Shown here in pieces: positions 16,284 through 26,845 of a stretch of DNA of 64,000 bases; the first letter of the stretch is position 1, and every line of letters starts with the position of its first letter. The notes beneath the pieces were generated by a model. The model made no database searches. It was not told the origin of the DNA and worked only from the letters and a program-made list of their open reading frames with translations. The stretch comes from Pseudomonadota bacterium (GTDB lineage Bacteria; Myxococcota_A; Polyangia; Polyangiales; Polyangiaceae). The position numbers and the translations under genes are program-made. The DNA is taken from assembly GCA_023431345.1 (NCBI GenBank), contig JAEYWK010000194.1, positions 81,592-145,591 of the forward strand. The letters are read 5' to 3'.

Positions 16284-17281
16284 GTGGACGCTCCGGGGGG
16301 CGGCGCATCTTGCGCCGTTGCCGAGGTAGTCGGCGGAGCGCTCGCGACTTGGGGCGCGGTCGCGCCGAGCGCCGCGACGCGCGCCGCTTCGTAAGCGCCT
16401 CGCGCAAAGCCCGCGCGAGCAGCGAGCAAGACCTCCACTGGCGGCGCGATCGGCTCGATGCGAAAGATCTCGAGCTCGCGCTCACGCGCCAAACGAATGA
16501 CCTCGCTCACCGTCGCGTCGAGGGCGCTGCCCGTCACCCTCAGCGTGCCCGGCTCGACGCCGACCTCGACCGCCAGCCCGAGCGCGCCGTCGTGAAGCGC
16601 GCGAGCCAGCGCGGGCGAGTCGGCGCACGCCACCACGACTTGCTGCCATGGCCCTGCGCCCAGGCGCGGCGGAGCGGAGGCGGCGAGCCTGCCGAGCTCG
16701 ATGCTCAGCCACTCGCCGCCGAGCGCCGCGGCGTCGGCGCTGCTCGCCGTCGTCGACACGATCGTCGCTCCGCGCAGCGTGTGCCGTTCGAGGCCCTCGA
16801 GCAGCGCCTGGCGCGAGAGCGAGCTGCTCAGCGGCTCGTGCAGCACGAGCAGCGCTGCCTGGTCGTGCGCGAGGGCGAGCGCAAGCGCGACGGCGCGCAG
16901 GTCACGTGCCGTGAGCGCAGCAGGCGCGAGCGCCGCCAAATGCTCGAGGCCGGCGCTGGCCAAGAGCGCCCGACCGCGCGCGCGATCTTGGCCGCGCAGC
17001 GAGAGCGCGAGCTCGACGCCGGCGAGCACGCTCGAGGCGGGCGGCAAGCCCTCGTCCTCGAAGACCGCCGCGACGCGCCGCCGCAGCGCCGGAGCGCTGG
17101 CGGGCGCTACGCCGTCGAGCAGCACGCGCCCGCGTCGCGGTGCGGCGCGACCGGCGAGCAGCGCGGTGAGCGCTGGCAGCGTGCCCGGCTCGCTCGACAG
17201 CACCACGTAGCGACCGGGCCCGAGGTCCAGATCCGCGCTGCGCAGGGCACCGAGCCCCGCCGCCTGCAACACGACTCGCAT
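16280..17281 (-). CDS. Degenerate ABC-transporter ATPase-like protein
   Basis: 333 residues from ATG 17281. The first 190 residues keep the layout of an ABC ATPase but not its catalytic residues. Where Walker A should be there is SSEPGTLPALTALL (no GK[S/T]); the Q-loop position has FEDEGLPP; the signature is LTARDLRAVALALA instead of LSGGQ; Walker B is ALLVLHEP with His in place of Asp; the H-loop lacks His (VSTTA). The hydrophobic framework (RVLLDGVAPA, GVELALSLRG) is preserved. The last 140 residues resemble the accessory domain some ABC ATPases carry. It lies between two permease-like genes with 1- and 4-base overlaps. ATP hydrolysis looks impossible by the usual mechanism. Confidence 0.7.
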   Translation of the reverse strand: MRVVLQAAGLGALRSADLDLGPGRYVVLSSEPGTLPALTALLAGRAAPRRGRVLLDGVAPASAPALRRRVAAVFEDEGLPPASSVLAGVELALSLRGQDRARGRALLASAGLEHLAALAPAALTARDLRAVALALALAHDQAALLVLHEPLSSSLSRQALLEGLERHTLRGATIVSTTASSADAAALGGEWLSIELGRLAASAPPRLGAGPWQQVVVACADSPALARALHDGALGLAVEVGVEPGTLRVTGSALDATVSEVIRLARERELEIFRIEPIAPPVEVLLAARAGFARGAYEAARVAALGATAPQVASAPPTTSATAQDAPPPGAST

Positions 17282-17949
17282 CAGCGCACGCTCCCGGCGG
17301 CGTGCTGCAAGAGCCACGCGAACGCGCCCGGCACGCTCGGCAGCGGCAAGCCAGTCCCCTTGGCGAGCAGCCACGGCCCCAGCGTGAGCCCCAAGAACAG
17401 CCAGCGGCCGCGCCCCGGCAGCCAGCCGTTCGAAGCTCGGGCCAAGAGCGACAAGCTCCCACCGAGCAGCGCGGCGTAGGGCAACGTGATGCAGGCCAAG
17501 CCAATGGCGGCACCGGCGCCGGACAGCGTTCGAAAGCGCAGCAGAGCGGCCGCGAGCGTGATCGCCGCCGGGATGGTGACGGCTCCGCTCAGACGCACGG
17601 CGCCCGCGATGGTGCGCGCTCGCTCCAGCTGCTGACGCCCGTATCCGCGCAGCGCCGCGAGCTGGCTCACGCCTTGTGCGTCGTCACGCCCCGCCAAATC
17701 GGTGGCGAGAGAGAGCGCTCCGACGCCAGCCACCCACGACGCCGTCGTGACACAGCCAACCCACAGCTTGCTGATCGACAGCGCCGTCGGCGCGGACGCA
17801 AACGTCAGCATCGCGTAGCTCACGCCGATGCCGATGCCGTAGAGCCGCGCCAACTTGAGGCCCCACAGCTCACGCTGCACGCGCGAGCAGACGCGGACGA
17901 GCGCGCGCGGAAAAGGGCTTTCGGGCGAGACGCGGAGCAGACTGGGCAC
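17281..17949 (-). CDS. Multi-pass membrane protein, ABC-permease-like (first gene of three)
   Basis: 222 residues with about six hydrophobic segments (AMLTFASAPTALSISKLWVG, AITLAAALLRF, AIGLACITLPYAALLGGSLSLL, LFLGLTLGPWLL). Its stop shares one base with the next start (TGATG). It heads the three-gene unit with the degenerate ATPase and a second membrane protein. No diagnostic motif; the transporter reading comes from context. Confidence 0.6.
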   Translation of the reverse strand: MPSLLRVSPESPFPRALVRVCSRVQRELWGLKLARLYGIGIGVSYAMLTFASAPTALSISKLWVGCVTTASWVAGVGALSLATDLAGRDDAQGVSQLAALRGYGRQQLERARTIAGAVRLSGAVTIPAAITLAAALLRFRTLSGAGAAIGLACITLPYAALLGGSLSLLARASNGWLPGRGRWLFLGLTLGPWLLAKGTGLPLPSVPGAFAWLLQHAAGSVR

Positions 17950-18036
17950 GCGCGCGGAGCATAGAGCCTTCCGTCAGATTTGTCGCGCCGGCGCCCCCGA
18001 GCGGACGCGCCCCCCCTCGGCGCCGCTGCCGCACCC

Positions 18037-18927
18037 TCAGCGCCGCTCACGGGCGCGGCGAATCCAGGCGACGGCCGCGGGGTCGCCGAGCGCTTGGAGG
18101 GCTTGCCCCATCACGTACGTCGCCACCGGCGAGCTGGGCTCGAGCTCGAGCGCGCGCTTGGCCGCGCCCACGGCCGCGCGTGGGTCGCCGCGCATCAACT
18201 CGGCCGTCGCCAGCCACGCGAGCGCGCTGGCCGCGACGTCGTCACGGCCGTAGCCGAGCGGCGTCAGCACGTCGAGCGCGCGCGCTATCTCGTTTCGACG
18301 TAGCAGGCTGCGCGCCCACAGCACCGCGAGCTCGGGTGAATCGACGAAGCGCTCACGCGCGCGTCGCGTCACGGCCTCCGCTTCGCTCACACGCCCGAGC
18401 TGCAGTAGCGTTTCGGCCAAACCTCCAGCGGCGTCGGCCGAGTCGGGCTCGAGCTCGGACAAGCGCTTGAACTGAACCAACGCTTCATCGAGCATACCCG
18501 CGTCGAACAAGAGGCGGGCGAGGTTCGCGCGAGCCGGCGTGAACCCAGGGTCGACCGCGAGCGCTTCGTAGTAGTGCTGCGACGCGGAGTCGGGCCGGGC
18601 TTGCCGCTCCGCCAAGATGCCGAGCGCGTGGTGCGGTTGAGCGACATCGGGGTTGAGCCGCCGCGCGCGCTCGATGAGCTCGCGGGCGCGCTCGAAGTTC
18701 CCGCGCTGCAGCTCGACCAGCCCCTGGTTGACGAGGGCCTCCACGAAGCGGGGGCTGTACTCCAGAGCGAGGCTGAGGCGAGCGTCAGCGGTCTCCAGGT
18801 CACCCCGGGCCAGGGCCTCGGCGCCGGCCTGATTGAGCTCGAGCGCCTTCGGAGGCAGGGGCGCGACGCCGCTGCATCCGGCCACACAAACCGCGACTTT
18901 CAAGAGGGAGACGGCGCTCCGGTACAT
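18037..18927 (-). CDS. TPR-repeat lipoprotein
   Basis: 296 residues. Signal peptide with lipobox VAGC (Cys18). The rest is a series of about six to seven tetratricopeptide repeats (ALARGDLETADARLSLALEY, GNFERARELIERARRLNPD, YEALAVDPGFTPARANLARL, LDEALVQFKRLSELEPDSA and others), with PilF/PilW-like spacing. It is likely a periplasmic or outer-membrane assembly scaffold. Divergent from the gene at 18995, with a 67-base shared promoter region. Confidence 0.85.
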   Translation of the reverse strand: MYRSAVSLLKVAVCVAGCSGVAPLPPKALELNQAGAEALARGDLETADARLSLALEYSPRFVEALVNQGLVELQRGNFERARELIERARRLNPDVAQPHHALGILAERQARPDSASQHYYEALAVDPGFTPARANLARLLFDAGMLDEALVQFKRLSELEPDSADAAGGLAETLLQLGRVSEAEAVTRRARERFVDSPELAVLWARSLLRRNEIARALDVLTPLGYGRDDVAASALAWLATAELMRGDPRAAVGAAKRALELEPSSPVATYVMGQALQALGDPAAVAWIRRARERR

Positions 18928-18994
18928 GCCAAAGGTTCGGTCGGCGCCGGGGCCGGTTGCGAAAATCCTGAGGGCTTGCTACCCGAAGGCCCGC

Positions 18995-19747
18995 ATGTCG
19001 AGCGCCGAAGGGCAAAACGAAGCCACGGAAGCCGCCGAGCCAGCTCGGGAGGCCGCGCCTTCGGAGCCGCCGAAGAAGAAAAAGAAGAAGGCCAAGCCTG
19101 CGCCTCCTCCGCCCATGACGGAAGAGGAGATCAACTCGCCGACGAAGCAGACGCTCGGCATGCTGGGCGTGATCGGCATCATGACGCTGTGCATGTGGAT
19201 CTTCGCGCGCGGCGGCTGCAACTACCACCCCCCGAAAGAGACGCGTAACCCGCGCAAGGTGGAGCTGGTGGACTTGGCGCGCGATCCGAAGGACGCCGCC
19301 CTCGAGTTCGAGCTGCGCTTCGCGACCAAGAGCTTCGGCGGCGCGCTCGAGCTCGCCAAGGGCCCGATGGTCGAGCTCGTGAAGGCTCAGCAGGCGGCCT
19401 GCGACGCCGACGCCAGCTGCGCGCAGAAGGCGTCGGACCTGCGCGGCACCGTGCAGGTCGTGGGCGCGCTCCTCGAGCGCGACGCCTTCCGTGCCGTCAC
19501 GCGCGTCACCACCTCCGGCCTCGCCAGCGAGAACGAGAAGCACATCGTGCGCCTCGAGCGTGACCAGCAGATCTGGAAGGTCGTCGGTCGTGAAAACGAC
19601 GACGGCTCCTTCAAGCCCCGCGCCCAGCCGGCGCACCAAGGCCCGAGCGGGCACCTCTTGATGCGCCAACCCGGCATGCCCGGCACCGAAGCGCCTCCCG
19701 CTGCGAGCGGCGCCGCGCCGGGCAACGCCGCGGCTCCCAAGAAGTAA
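18995..19747 (+). CDS. Single-pass membrane protein with Lys/Pro-rich cytoplasmic tail
   Basis: 250 residues from ATG 18995; the open frame continues upstream but would run into the divergent gene. Residues 1-40 are Ala/Glu-rich, then a run of six lysines and four prolines; one helix (about 54-72) ends in ARGGCNYHPP. The remaining 175 residues are outside the cytoplasm, with two cysteines (QQAACDADASCAQK) that could pair, and a low-complexity Ala/Pro C-terminus. I do not recognise a family. Confidence 0.75.
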   Translation: MSSAEGQNEATEAAEPAREAAPSEPPKKKKKKAKPAPPPPMTEEEINSPTKQTLGMLGVIGIMTLCMWIFARGGCNYHPPKETRNPRKVELVDLARDPKDAALEFELRFATKSFGGALELAKGPMVELVKAQQAACDADASCAQKASDLRGTVQVVGALLERDAFRAVTRVTTSGLASENEKHIVRLERDQQIWKVVGRENDDGSFKPRAQPAHQGPSGHLLMRQPGMPGTEAPPAASGAAPGNAAAPKK

Positions 19748-19811
19748 CGGTTGAGGCTTCGAAATGGCGCCCAGCGGCGCCCGCGACGAGGGGTCTGCGC
19801 GCGGGGCGCTG

Positions 19812-21488
19812 TCAGGCTTGGTCTCGGAATGCGTCCGCGGGGCGGAGCCTCGAGGCGTGCAGCGCCGGCCACACGGTGGCTAGCAAGCACACCAAGATCG
19901 CGAAAACGCCCACCAGCACGAACTCGACCGGGCGCACCTGCACGGGCAAGCGCGAGATGAAATACACCTTCGGGTCGAGCGGCAGCGCGTAGACCAACAG
20001 CAGCTTGCAAACCACGACCCCGAGGCCGAGGCCGAAGGCGGTGCCGAAGACGCCGATGATACCTCCCTGGTAGAGGAAGGCGCGCAAGACGGCGCTGTCG
20101 GACGCGCCCATCGCTTTGAGCACGGCGATCTCGCGCTTCTTGTCGAGCACCACCATGATCAGGGTCGCGATCACCGTAAAGGCTGCGACCACGATGATCA
20201 GCGCGAGCACCAAGCTCATCAGCAGCTGCTGGATACGCAGCGCGGTAAAGAGGCCATGGTTGAGCTCTTCCCAGTCGAGCGTGTGGTAGACGCCGTTGGC
20301 GAGGCGCTTGTCGATGTCGCGGGCTACCGCGCGCGCGCCCTCGATGTCCGACACCTTCATCTCGACGCCCGTGACGCTGTCGCCGGTGTCGTAAAACGCC
20401 TGCGCCTCGTAGAGATCGGTGTAGACGAGCTTCGAGTCGTATTGATCGAACCCCGCGTCGAACACGGCGGTCACGCGGAACTGCTTGGCTACCGGCGCCC
20501 GCATGCTGCCTTGCGAGTAAGAGAAGCCGATGGTCGGGCTGGTGACGCGCAGGCAGTCGCCGATCTTCACCTCCAAGTTCCGCTTGAGCGTGATGCCGAC
20601 CACGATGCCGGGCAGCTTCTTGACCGCGGCCGGGTCGCTGCACGGGTCGGGGTCGAAGCCCTCGGGCAGCACGTCCTCATCTGGCAAATCGCCGGCGTAG
20701 CCGCCCTCGGGAACGATGTCGCCGACCGGCGCGCCTTCCGGCAGCGACAGCTCGGCCGAGCCGGCGTCGCTCGGACCGCTCGCGCCCTCGCCAGCGCCGG
20801 ATTTGCCGTCGCCGTAGCCGGTCGCTTTGCTGCCGATGTCCGGCTCCGCGAGCGCCTCCGCGCGCACGATCTCCTCGATTTGCTTCAGCGCCGACACGGG
20901 GCGAGCGCTGGGCGCGGGTCCTGCCGAGGAAGCAGGCGTCGCCGATGACGCGGGCAGCGGCGCGAGCGGATCGCCATCGGCGCGCGGCTTGGCCGAGAGC
21001 TGCTTCGCGTCCAGCGCCTCGTCGAGCAGGCCTTTGCGACGCCGCTCGGGCGGCTTGGAGTCGGTGAGCCGCAACCCATCGAGTGAGCCCTCGACGATGT
21101 GACGAGGCAGGTCCAGCACCTGGCTCACCTTTGCCGGGTCGACGCCCTTGAGCAGCACACCGGTCGCAGTGCGATCCTTGTGCGTGATCATCATGGGATT
21201 GATGACGAACGGCGCCACGCCGGTGACGCCGGGCACCGCCTTCATCTTCTCCATCACCTGGCGGTACTCGCGAAAGTCGGTCGCGTACTTGAGCACCAGC
21301 ACGTGCGCGTTGACGCCCAGCACCTTCTCGCGGAACTGCGCGCGGAACCCGCCCGTCACGCTCATCACCGTGGCGAGCGCGCCGACACCGAGCGCCACGC
21401 CCAGCGTCGCGAACATCGTCCCCACGGAGATGAACGCGCGCTTCTTCGAACCCATGTAGCGCACGGCGAGGTCGAGCGGAAAACCCAT
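19812..21488 (-). CDS. LolC/LolE-type ABC transporter permease with large periplasmic insert
   Basis: 558 residues from ATG 21488. Helix 1 (about 18-42, ISVGTMFATLGVALGVGALA) is preceded by the RYMGSKKRAFISVGT motif typical of LolC/LolE. The C-terminal half has three helices (LVLALIIVVAAFTVIATLIM, YQGGIIGVFGTAFGLGLGVV, VEFVLVGVFAILVCLLATVW) and the LDKKREIAVLKAMGA motif. Family members are about 410 residues. Here about 150 extra residues (roughly 130-280), rich in Ala, Pro, Ser, Gly and acids, interrupt the periplasmic domain. It would extract lipoproteins or a similar ligand for outer-membrane delivery with a LolD-like ATPase, which is not in the window. Confidence 0.85.
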   Translation of the reverse strand: MGFPLDLAVRYMGSKKRAFISVGTMFATLGVALGVGALATVMSVTGGFRAQFREKVLGVNAHVLVLKYATDFREYRQVMEKMKAVPGVTGVAPFVINPMMITHKDRTATGVLLKGVDPAKVSQVLDLPRHIVEGSLDGLRLTDSKPPERRRKGLLDEALDAKQLSAKPRADGDPLAPLPASSATPASSAGPAPSARPVSALKQIEEIVRAEALAEPDIGSKATGYGDGKSGAGEGASGPSDAGSAELSLPEGAPVGDIVPEGGYAGDLPDEDVLPEGFDPDPCSDPAAVKKLPGIVVGITLKRNLEVKIGDCLRVTSPTIGFSYSQGSMRAPVAKQFRVTAVFDAGFDQYDSKLVYTDLYEAQAFYDTGDSVTGVEMKVSDIEGARAVARDIDKRLANGVYHTLDWEELNHGLFTALRIQQLLMSLVLALIIVVAAFTVIATLIMVVLDKKREIAVLKAMGASDSAVLRAFLYQGGIIGVFGTAFGLGLGVVVCKLLLVYALPLDPKVYFISRLPVQVRPVEFVLVGVFAILVCLLATVWPALHASRLRPADAFRDQA

Positions 21489-21847
21489 CGGCGCCCGCTG
21501 TAGCAGCTTTTGCCCAGCGCGCGGACCCCCCGACCTTTCGCCCGTTGCACCCACATCCAGCCGCGTTTGCGCTGGCTCGTGCCGCGCGCCACCTGTCACT
21601 CCCCCGCAACGGTTGCGCACCGTCAGCCGCGAATCCCCGAAGCGCGCCTCACGTCAGAGCCATTTCTTGTGCTTCCTCACGGGCCCACCCCTTGCAAGAT
21701 TGTCCCGGCGTCCGGAGGGCTCCCCGGACTGATTCTAGCCTTGGTGGAATCCCCACACAGGCGAAAGTATGCGGTAGAACGGCTGGCCCGGCCGCGCGTA
21801 GGGAGCACTGAGCGGAGAGCACTGAGCGGAGAGCACTGAGCGAGTCG
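21489..21847. other. Divergent intergenic region, 359 bases
   Basis: Lies between the LolC/E-like gene (-) and the Ser/Thr kinase (+). The right end holds a three-copy 14-base tandem repeat that stops 4 bases before the kinase ATG. Otherwise I see no RNA gene, hairpin or clear promoter hexamers. Confidence 0.5.
21803..21843 (+). repeat. 14-base tandem repeat in the kinase leader (about 3 copies)
   Basis: Unit GAGCACTGAGCGGA, two exact copies and a third missing one G. It ends 4 bases before the ATG of the kinase, so it contains or sets the spacing of the ribosome-binding region (GAGCGGAGAG). Confidence 0.85.
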
Positions 21848-23695
<1,848 letters not shown>

Positions 23696-23746
23696 TCTCG
23701 CGAGCCGGTGCTATAGCGCAGAGCGGTTCCAACCGATCGGCGTCGT

Positions 23747-25120
23747 ATGTCGACTGAGCAGCTACAACACAGCGTACCGAGTGACGTTCGCGAGCTCTGC
23801 GCGCGTCTGAAGGAAGGCGGACACCGCTCGTGGATCGTCGGCGGCTGCGTGCGCGATGAGCTGATGCGCGCCGGAGACGCGGGCCCTGCCGCGCGCGGAG
23901 ACTGGGACATCGCCACCTCCGCGCGCCCGGAGCAGGTGCAGAAGCTGTTTCGTCGCGTGATCCCGACCGGCATCCAGCACGGCACCGTGACGGTGATGGT
24001 GGGCAAGACGGGCTACGAAGTCACCACGCTGCGCGGAGAGACGACCTACACCGACGGACGGCGCCCCGACGCAGTCTACTTCGTCGACGACATCAAGGAC
24101 GACCTGGCCAGGCGCGACTTCACCATCAACGCCATCGCCTACGACGTGCTGGAAGATCGCCTGATCGATCCGTTCGACGGCGGCGGCGATCTCGCCCGCC
24201 GCACGCTGCGCGCGGTAGGCAACCCGAGCGAGCGCTTCGCGGAGGACGGCCTGCGAGTGCTGCGGGCGGCCCGCTTCGTAGCCACGCTCGAGGTCGACTT
24301 GGAGCCGGAAACCGCGCGCGCCATCGAGCCATCGCTGGCCAGCTACCGCAAAGTGAGCGCCGAGCGCGTCCGCGACGAGTGGCTGAAGACCATGAAGGCG
24401 AAGCGGCCGAGCCGCGCCTTCGAGGTCATGAAAGATCACGGCCTGCTCGCGATCACGGCGCCGGAGATGCTCGAGTCCGTCGGCTGCGAGCAGAACAAGT
24501 ACCACGCCTACGACGTCTGGGGCCACGCCATGAGCTGCCTCGACTCCGCGCCGGCAGCGCCAGTGCTGCGCGTCGCGGCCCTCTTGCACGACGTGGGCAA
24601 GCCGCGCTCGCGCGCGTTCAGCGACAAGACCAACGACTACACGTTCTACGAGCACGAGCGCATCGGCGCCGAGATGGTCCAGCCGCTGTTGTCGCGACTG
24701 CGCTTTTCGAACGACGAGCGCGAGCGCATCGTCGCGCTCGTGCGCCACCACCTGATTTGCTACGACGCCTCCTGGTCGGACGCGGCCGTGCGACGCTGGC
24801 TCCGGCGCGTGGGGCCCGAGCTGCTCCCCGAGCTCTACCTCTTGAACGAAGCCGACGTGCGCGGCAAGGGGCGCGACTGCAGCCTCGATCTGGCGACGCT
24901 CGCGCGCTTGAAGGAGCACGTCGAGCGCGTGCTGGGGGCTGGCGCGGCGCTGAGCGTGCGCGACCTGGCCATCGACGGGCGCGTGTTGATGCAAGAGCTC
25001 AGCCTCAAGCCAGGCCCAGATTTGGGGCGAATTCTCAAGATCTTGCTCGATGAGGTCGTGGAAGATCCGGCCCGCAACCAGCGTGACGCGCTGCTCGCAC
25101 GGGCCCGCGAGCTCCTGTAG
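23747..25120 (+). CDS. CCA tRNA nucleotidyltransferase / poly(A) polymerase family, with HD domain
   Basis: 457 residues. The nucleotidyltransferase head has WIVGGCVRDELM and the two catalytic Asp in DWDIATS, then the RRDFTINAIAYD motif and the RNA-binding segment NPSERFAEDGLRVLRAARF. Residues about 260-400 carry an HD phosphohydrolase domain (LLHDVGKP, VRHHLI). It adds or repairs the 3' CCA of tRNA; the HD part suggests an added phosphatase/phosphodiesterase activity as in E. coli Cca. Poly(A) polymerase is the alternative, but the HD domain favours the CCA enzyme. The stop abuts the stop of the convergent gene with no gap. Confidence 0.88.
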   Translation: MSTEQLQHSVPSDVRELCARLKEGGHRSWIVGGCVRDELMRAGDAGPAARGDWDIATSARPEQVQKLFRRVIPTGIQHGTVTVMVGKTGYEVTTLRGETTYTDGRRPDAVYFVDDIKDDLARRDFTINAIAYDVLEDRLIDPFDGGGDLARRTLRAVGNPSERFAEDGLRVLRAARFVATLEVDLEPETARAIEPSLASYRKVSAERVRDEWLKTMKAKRPSRAFEVMKDHGLLAITAPEMLESVGCEQNKYHAYDVWGHAMSCLDSAPAAPVLRVAALLHDVGKPRSRAFSDKTNDYTFYEHERIGAEMVQPLLSRLRFSNDERERIVALVRHHLICYDASWSDAAVRRWLRRVGPELLPELYLLNEADVRGKGRDCSLDLATLARLKEHVERVLGAGAALSVRDLAIDGRVLMQELSLKPGPDLGRILKILLDEVVEDPARNQRDALLARARELL

Positions 25121-25972
25121 TCAACGCTCGCCAGCGAGCGCGCGCGGCACGATCGCGATGGCGTAGCCGACCGGCGCTAGCGGCGGGCGCTGCTTGGCCG
25201 CCACCTGCGGAGAGAACCAAACGCCCGCCGACGGGCCGCCGTCGAGGTTGAGGGCCACGCGGCAGCCGAAGCCGCTCGGCGCCGGCTCGCGCAGAATCGC
25301 GGCGCTCTCGAACAGCGTCGGCCCTTCGCCGCGCGGGGCCGCGATCAAGATGAAGTGAAGCTGCGCGCCGACCATGCACACCACGGTGCGGGCCGCCCGG
25401 CGCCCGTCGTCGCGATGAATACCAGACTTGCCGTCGGCCTCGACGATCAGGGGGAAGCTCTGCACCGCGAGCGTAGGCTCGAACGACAAGCCGGCGAACG
25501 GCCCCAAGTAGACGCGCGTCGCATCCAAGGCGAGCAAGCCGCCCTTCGACGTGTCGCTGCGCCGGGCGAGCTCGACGCCGCCGCTCTTGAGCCAGGTGCT
25601 GGGCTTGAAATCGGCCTCGAAATAGCCGCCGTTGACGACGGCCAGGGCGCCGGCCGGCAGGAGCTGAGCCAGGGCGGCACCGCGCTCGGGGCGCACGATC
25701 TCGAGCGTGACCTCGCTTGCATCGAGCGCCAGCGCCGTAAAGCCCCAGAGCCGCGGCGCGTCGCTCCGGGCCGCTTCACCGCGCGCGGCGAGCGTGCCGC
25801 TCCGCACCCGAAGCCCGGGTACCTCGAGCTCGCTCGACACGACCGGAGCGAGCGAAGGTGGCGCGCTCGTGATCGGGGCGACGCTGGCCGTAGCCTCCGG
25901 CGACGGTGCGGCGGGCTTACGGCAAGCCGCGAGCGAGCCCAGGAGCACACCCATCAGTAGCGCGCGCCTCAC
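25121..25972 (-). CDS. Phosphodiester glycosidase family (NAGPA/DUF2233) lipoprotein
   Basis: 283 residues. Lipobox LAAC (Cys17) then a Pro/Ala/Ser linker. The NAGPA-type domain is at about 60-278: NGGYFEADFKPSTWL, FPLIVEADGKSGIH, RRAARTVV and the signature ALNLDGGPSAGV, all recognisable for phosphodiester glycosidases that release sugars from sugar-phosphodiesters. It is 3 bases downstream of the GNAT gene on the same strand. Natural substrate unknown; envelope or exopolysaccharide phosphodiesters are possible. Confidence 0.85.
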   Translation of the reverse strand: MRRALLMGVLLGSLAACRKPAAPSPEATASVAPITSAPPSLAPVVSSELEVPGLRVRSGTLAARGEAARSDAPRLWGFTALALDASEVTLEIVRPERGAALAQLLPAGALAVVNGGYFEADFKPSTWLKSGGVELARRSDTSKGGLLALDATRVYLGPFAGLSFEPTLAVQSFPLIVEADGKSGIHRDDGRRAARTVVCMVGAQLHFILIAAPRGEGPTLFESAAILREPAPSGFGCRVALNLDGGPSAGVWFSPQVAAKQRPPLAPVGYAIAIVPRALAGER

Positions 25973-25975
25973 GGC

Positions 25976-26797
25976 TCAACCCCAAGCCTGCGTCGCGAGG
26001 GCGTAGCGCTCGGGCACCTGCCAGGCAGCGCGCGCCGCCCCGCGCGCCATCTCGACGCGCAACGACACTTCTCGAAAGCCGATGCCGACGAGCCAGCTGC
26101 GGAACTCGTACCGCTCCGCCGGCACGTCGACGCGCACGAGCCCCGGAGCAGCCGCGAAGACGGCGCTGGCGAGAGCGCGCGCCTCCTCCTCGCTTTGGGC
26201 CAAAATCGGCCCCACGAGCAGGCCCTCGCCTTGGGGGCTGGCGAGCGCGAAACCGCCGACCTCGCTGCGGACGCAGCAGCTAGCTTCCCGAAAGCGCGCT
26301 CGAAGCATGCGGCTGCGGTCGCAGCCGCTGAATCGGCGATCTGCAGCCACGAGCCACTCGGCGTCCGTGAGCGAAGCGACGGCCTGCCCGGGCGCGGCCG
26401 CGAGGCTCGGGCTTCCGACCAGAATCATCAGCTCGCCGGACACCTCGAAGCCGCGCGAGGCGTAGACGGGGCGCCCCCGCTCGGTCGCCGCCAAGCCGAC
26501 CGGCTGCCTGCGCTCGTCGGCCAGTCTCAAGAAGGCGTCGAGCAGCCGCGCGCCGAGGCGCCGGCCTTGCAGCTCCGGAGCGACGACCATCTTGGCGAGG
26601 CATGCAGCCGAGCCGTAGTCGCCGAGCACGCCTTGAGCCACGAGCCGTCCGTCGATCCGTACGCCACGCACGTCGCCCGCCTCGTGCAAGACACGCCACT
26701 CGCTTTCGGCGTCGCGCCAACCGACGCTGTGCGAAAGCGCCAGATTGGCTTCGATGTCGCTGGCTAGAAGCTTCTCGAGCTGGGGCTCAGGGCTCAT
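25976..26797 (-). CDS. GNAT-family N-acetyltransferase
   Basis: 273 residues. N-terminal acetyltransferase fold (about 1-140) with the acetyl-CoA motif VAPELQGRRLGARLLDAFL and the YASRGFEVSG strand-loop. The C-terminal half (140-273) resembles a second, weaker GNAT-like or sterol-carrier-type domain (as in Eis-like proteins) with no clear CoA loop. It sits between the GH44-like gene (48-base gap) and the phosphodiester glycosidase gene (3-base gap), so the three may be one operon. Substrate not readable. Confidence 0.82.
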   Translation of the reverse strand: MSPEPQLEKLLASDIEANLALSHSVGWRDAESEWRVLHEAGDVRGVRIDGRLVAQGVLGDYGSAACLAKMVVAPELQGRRLGARLLDAFLRLADERRQPVGLAATERGRPVYASRGFEVSGELMILVGSPSLAAAPGQAVASLTDAEWLVAADRRFSGCDRSRMLRARFREASCCVRSEVGGFALASPQGEGLLVGPILAQSEEEARALASAVFAAAPGLVRVDVPAERYEFRSWLVGIGFREVSLRVEMARGAARAAWQVPERYALATQAWG

Positions 26798-26845
26798 GCG
26801 CTGCGCTCGCAGCGTGCCACGAAACCTGCGGCAAGGGGCGCCGGG

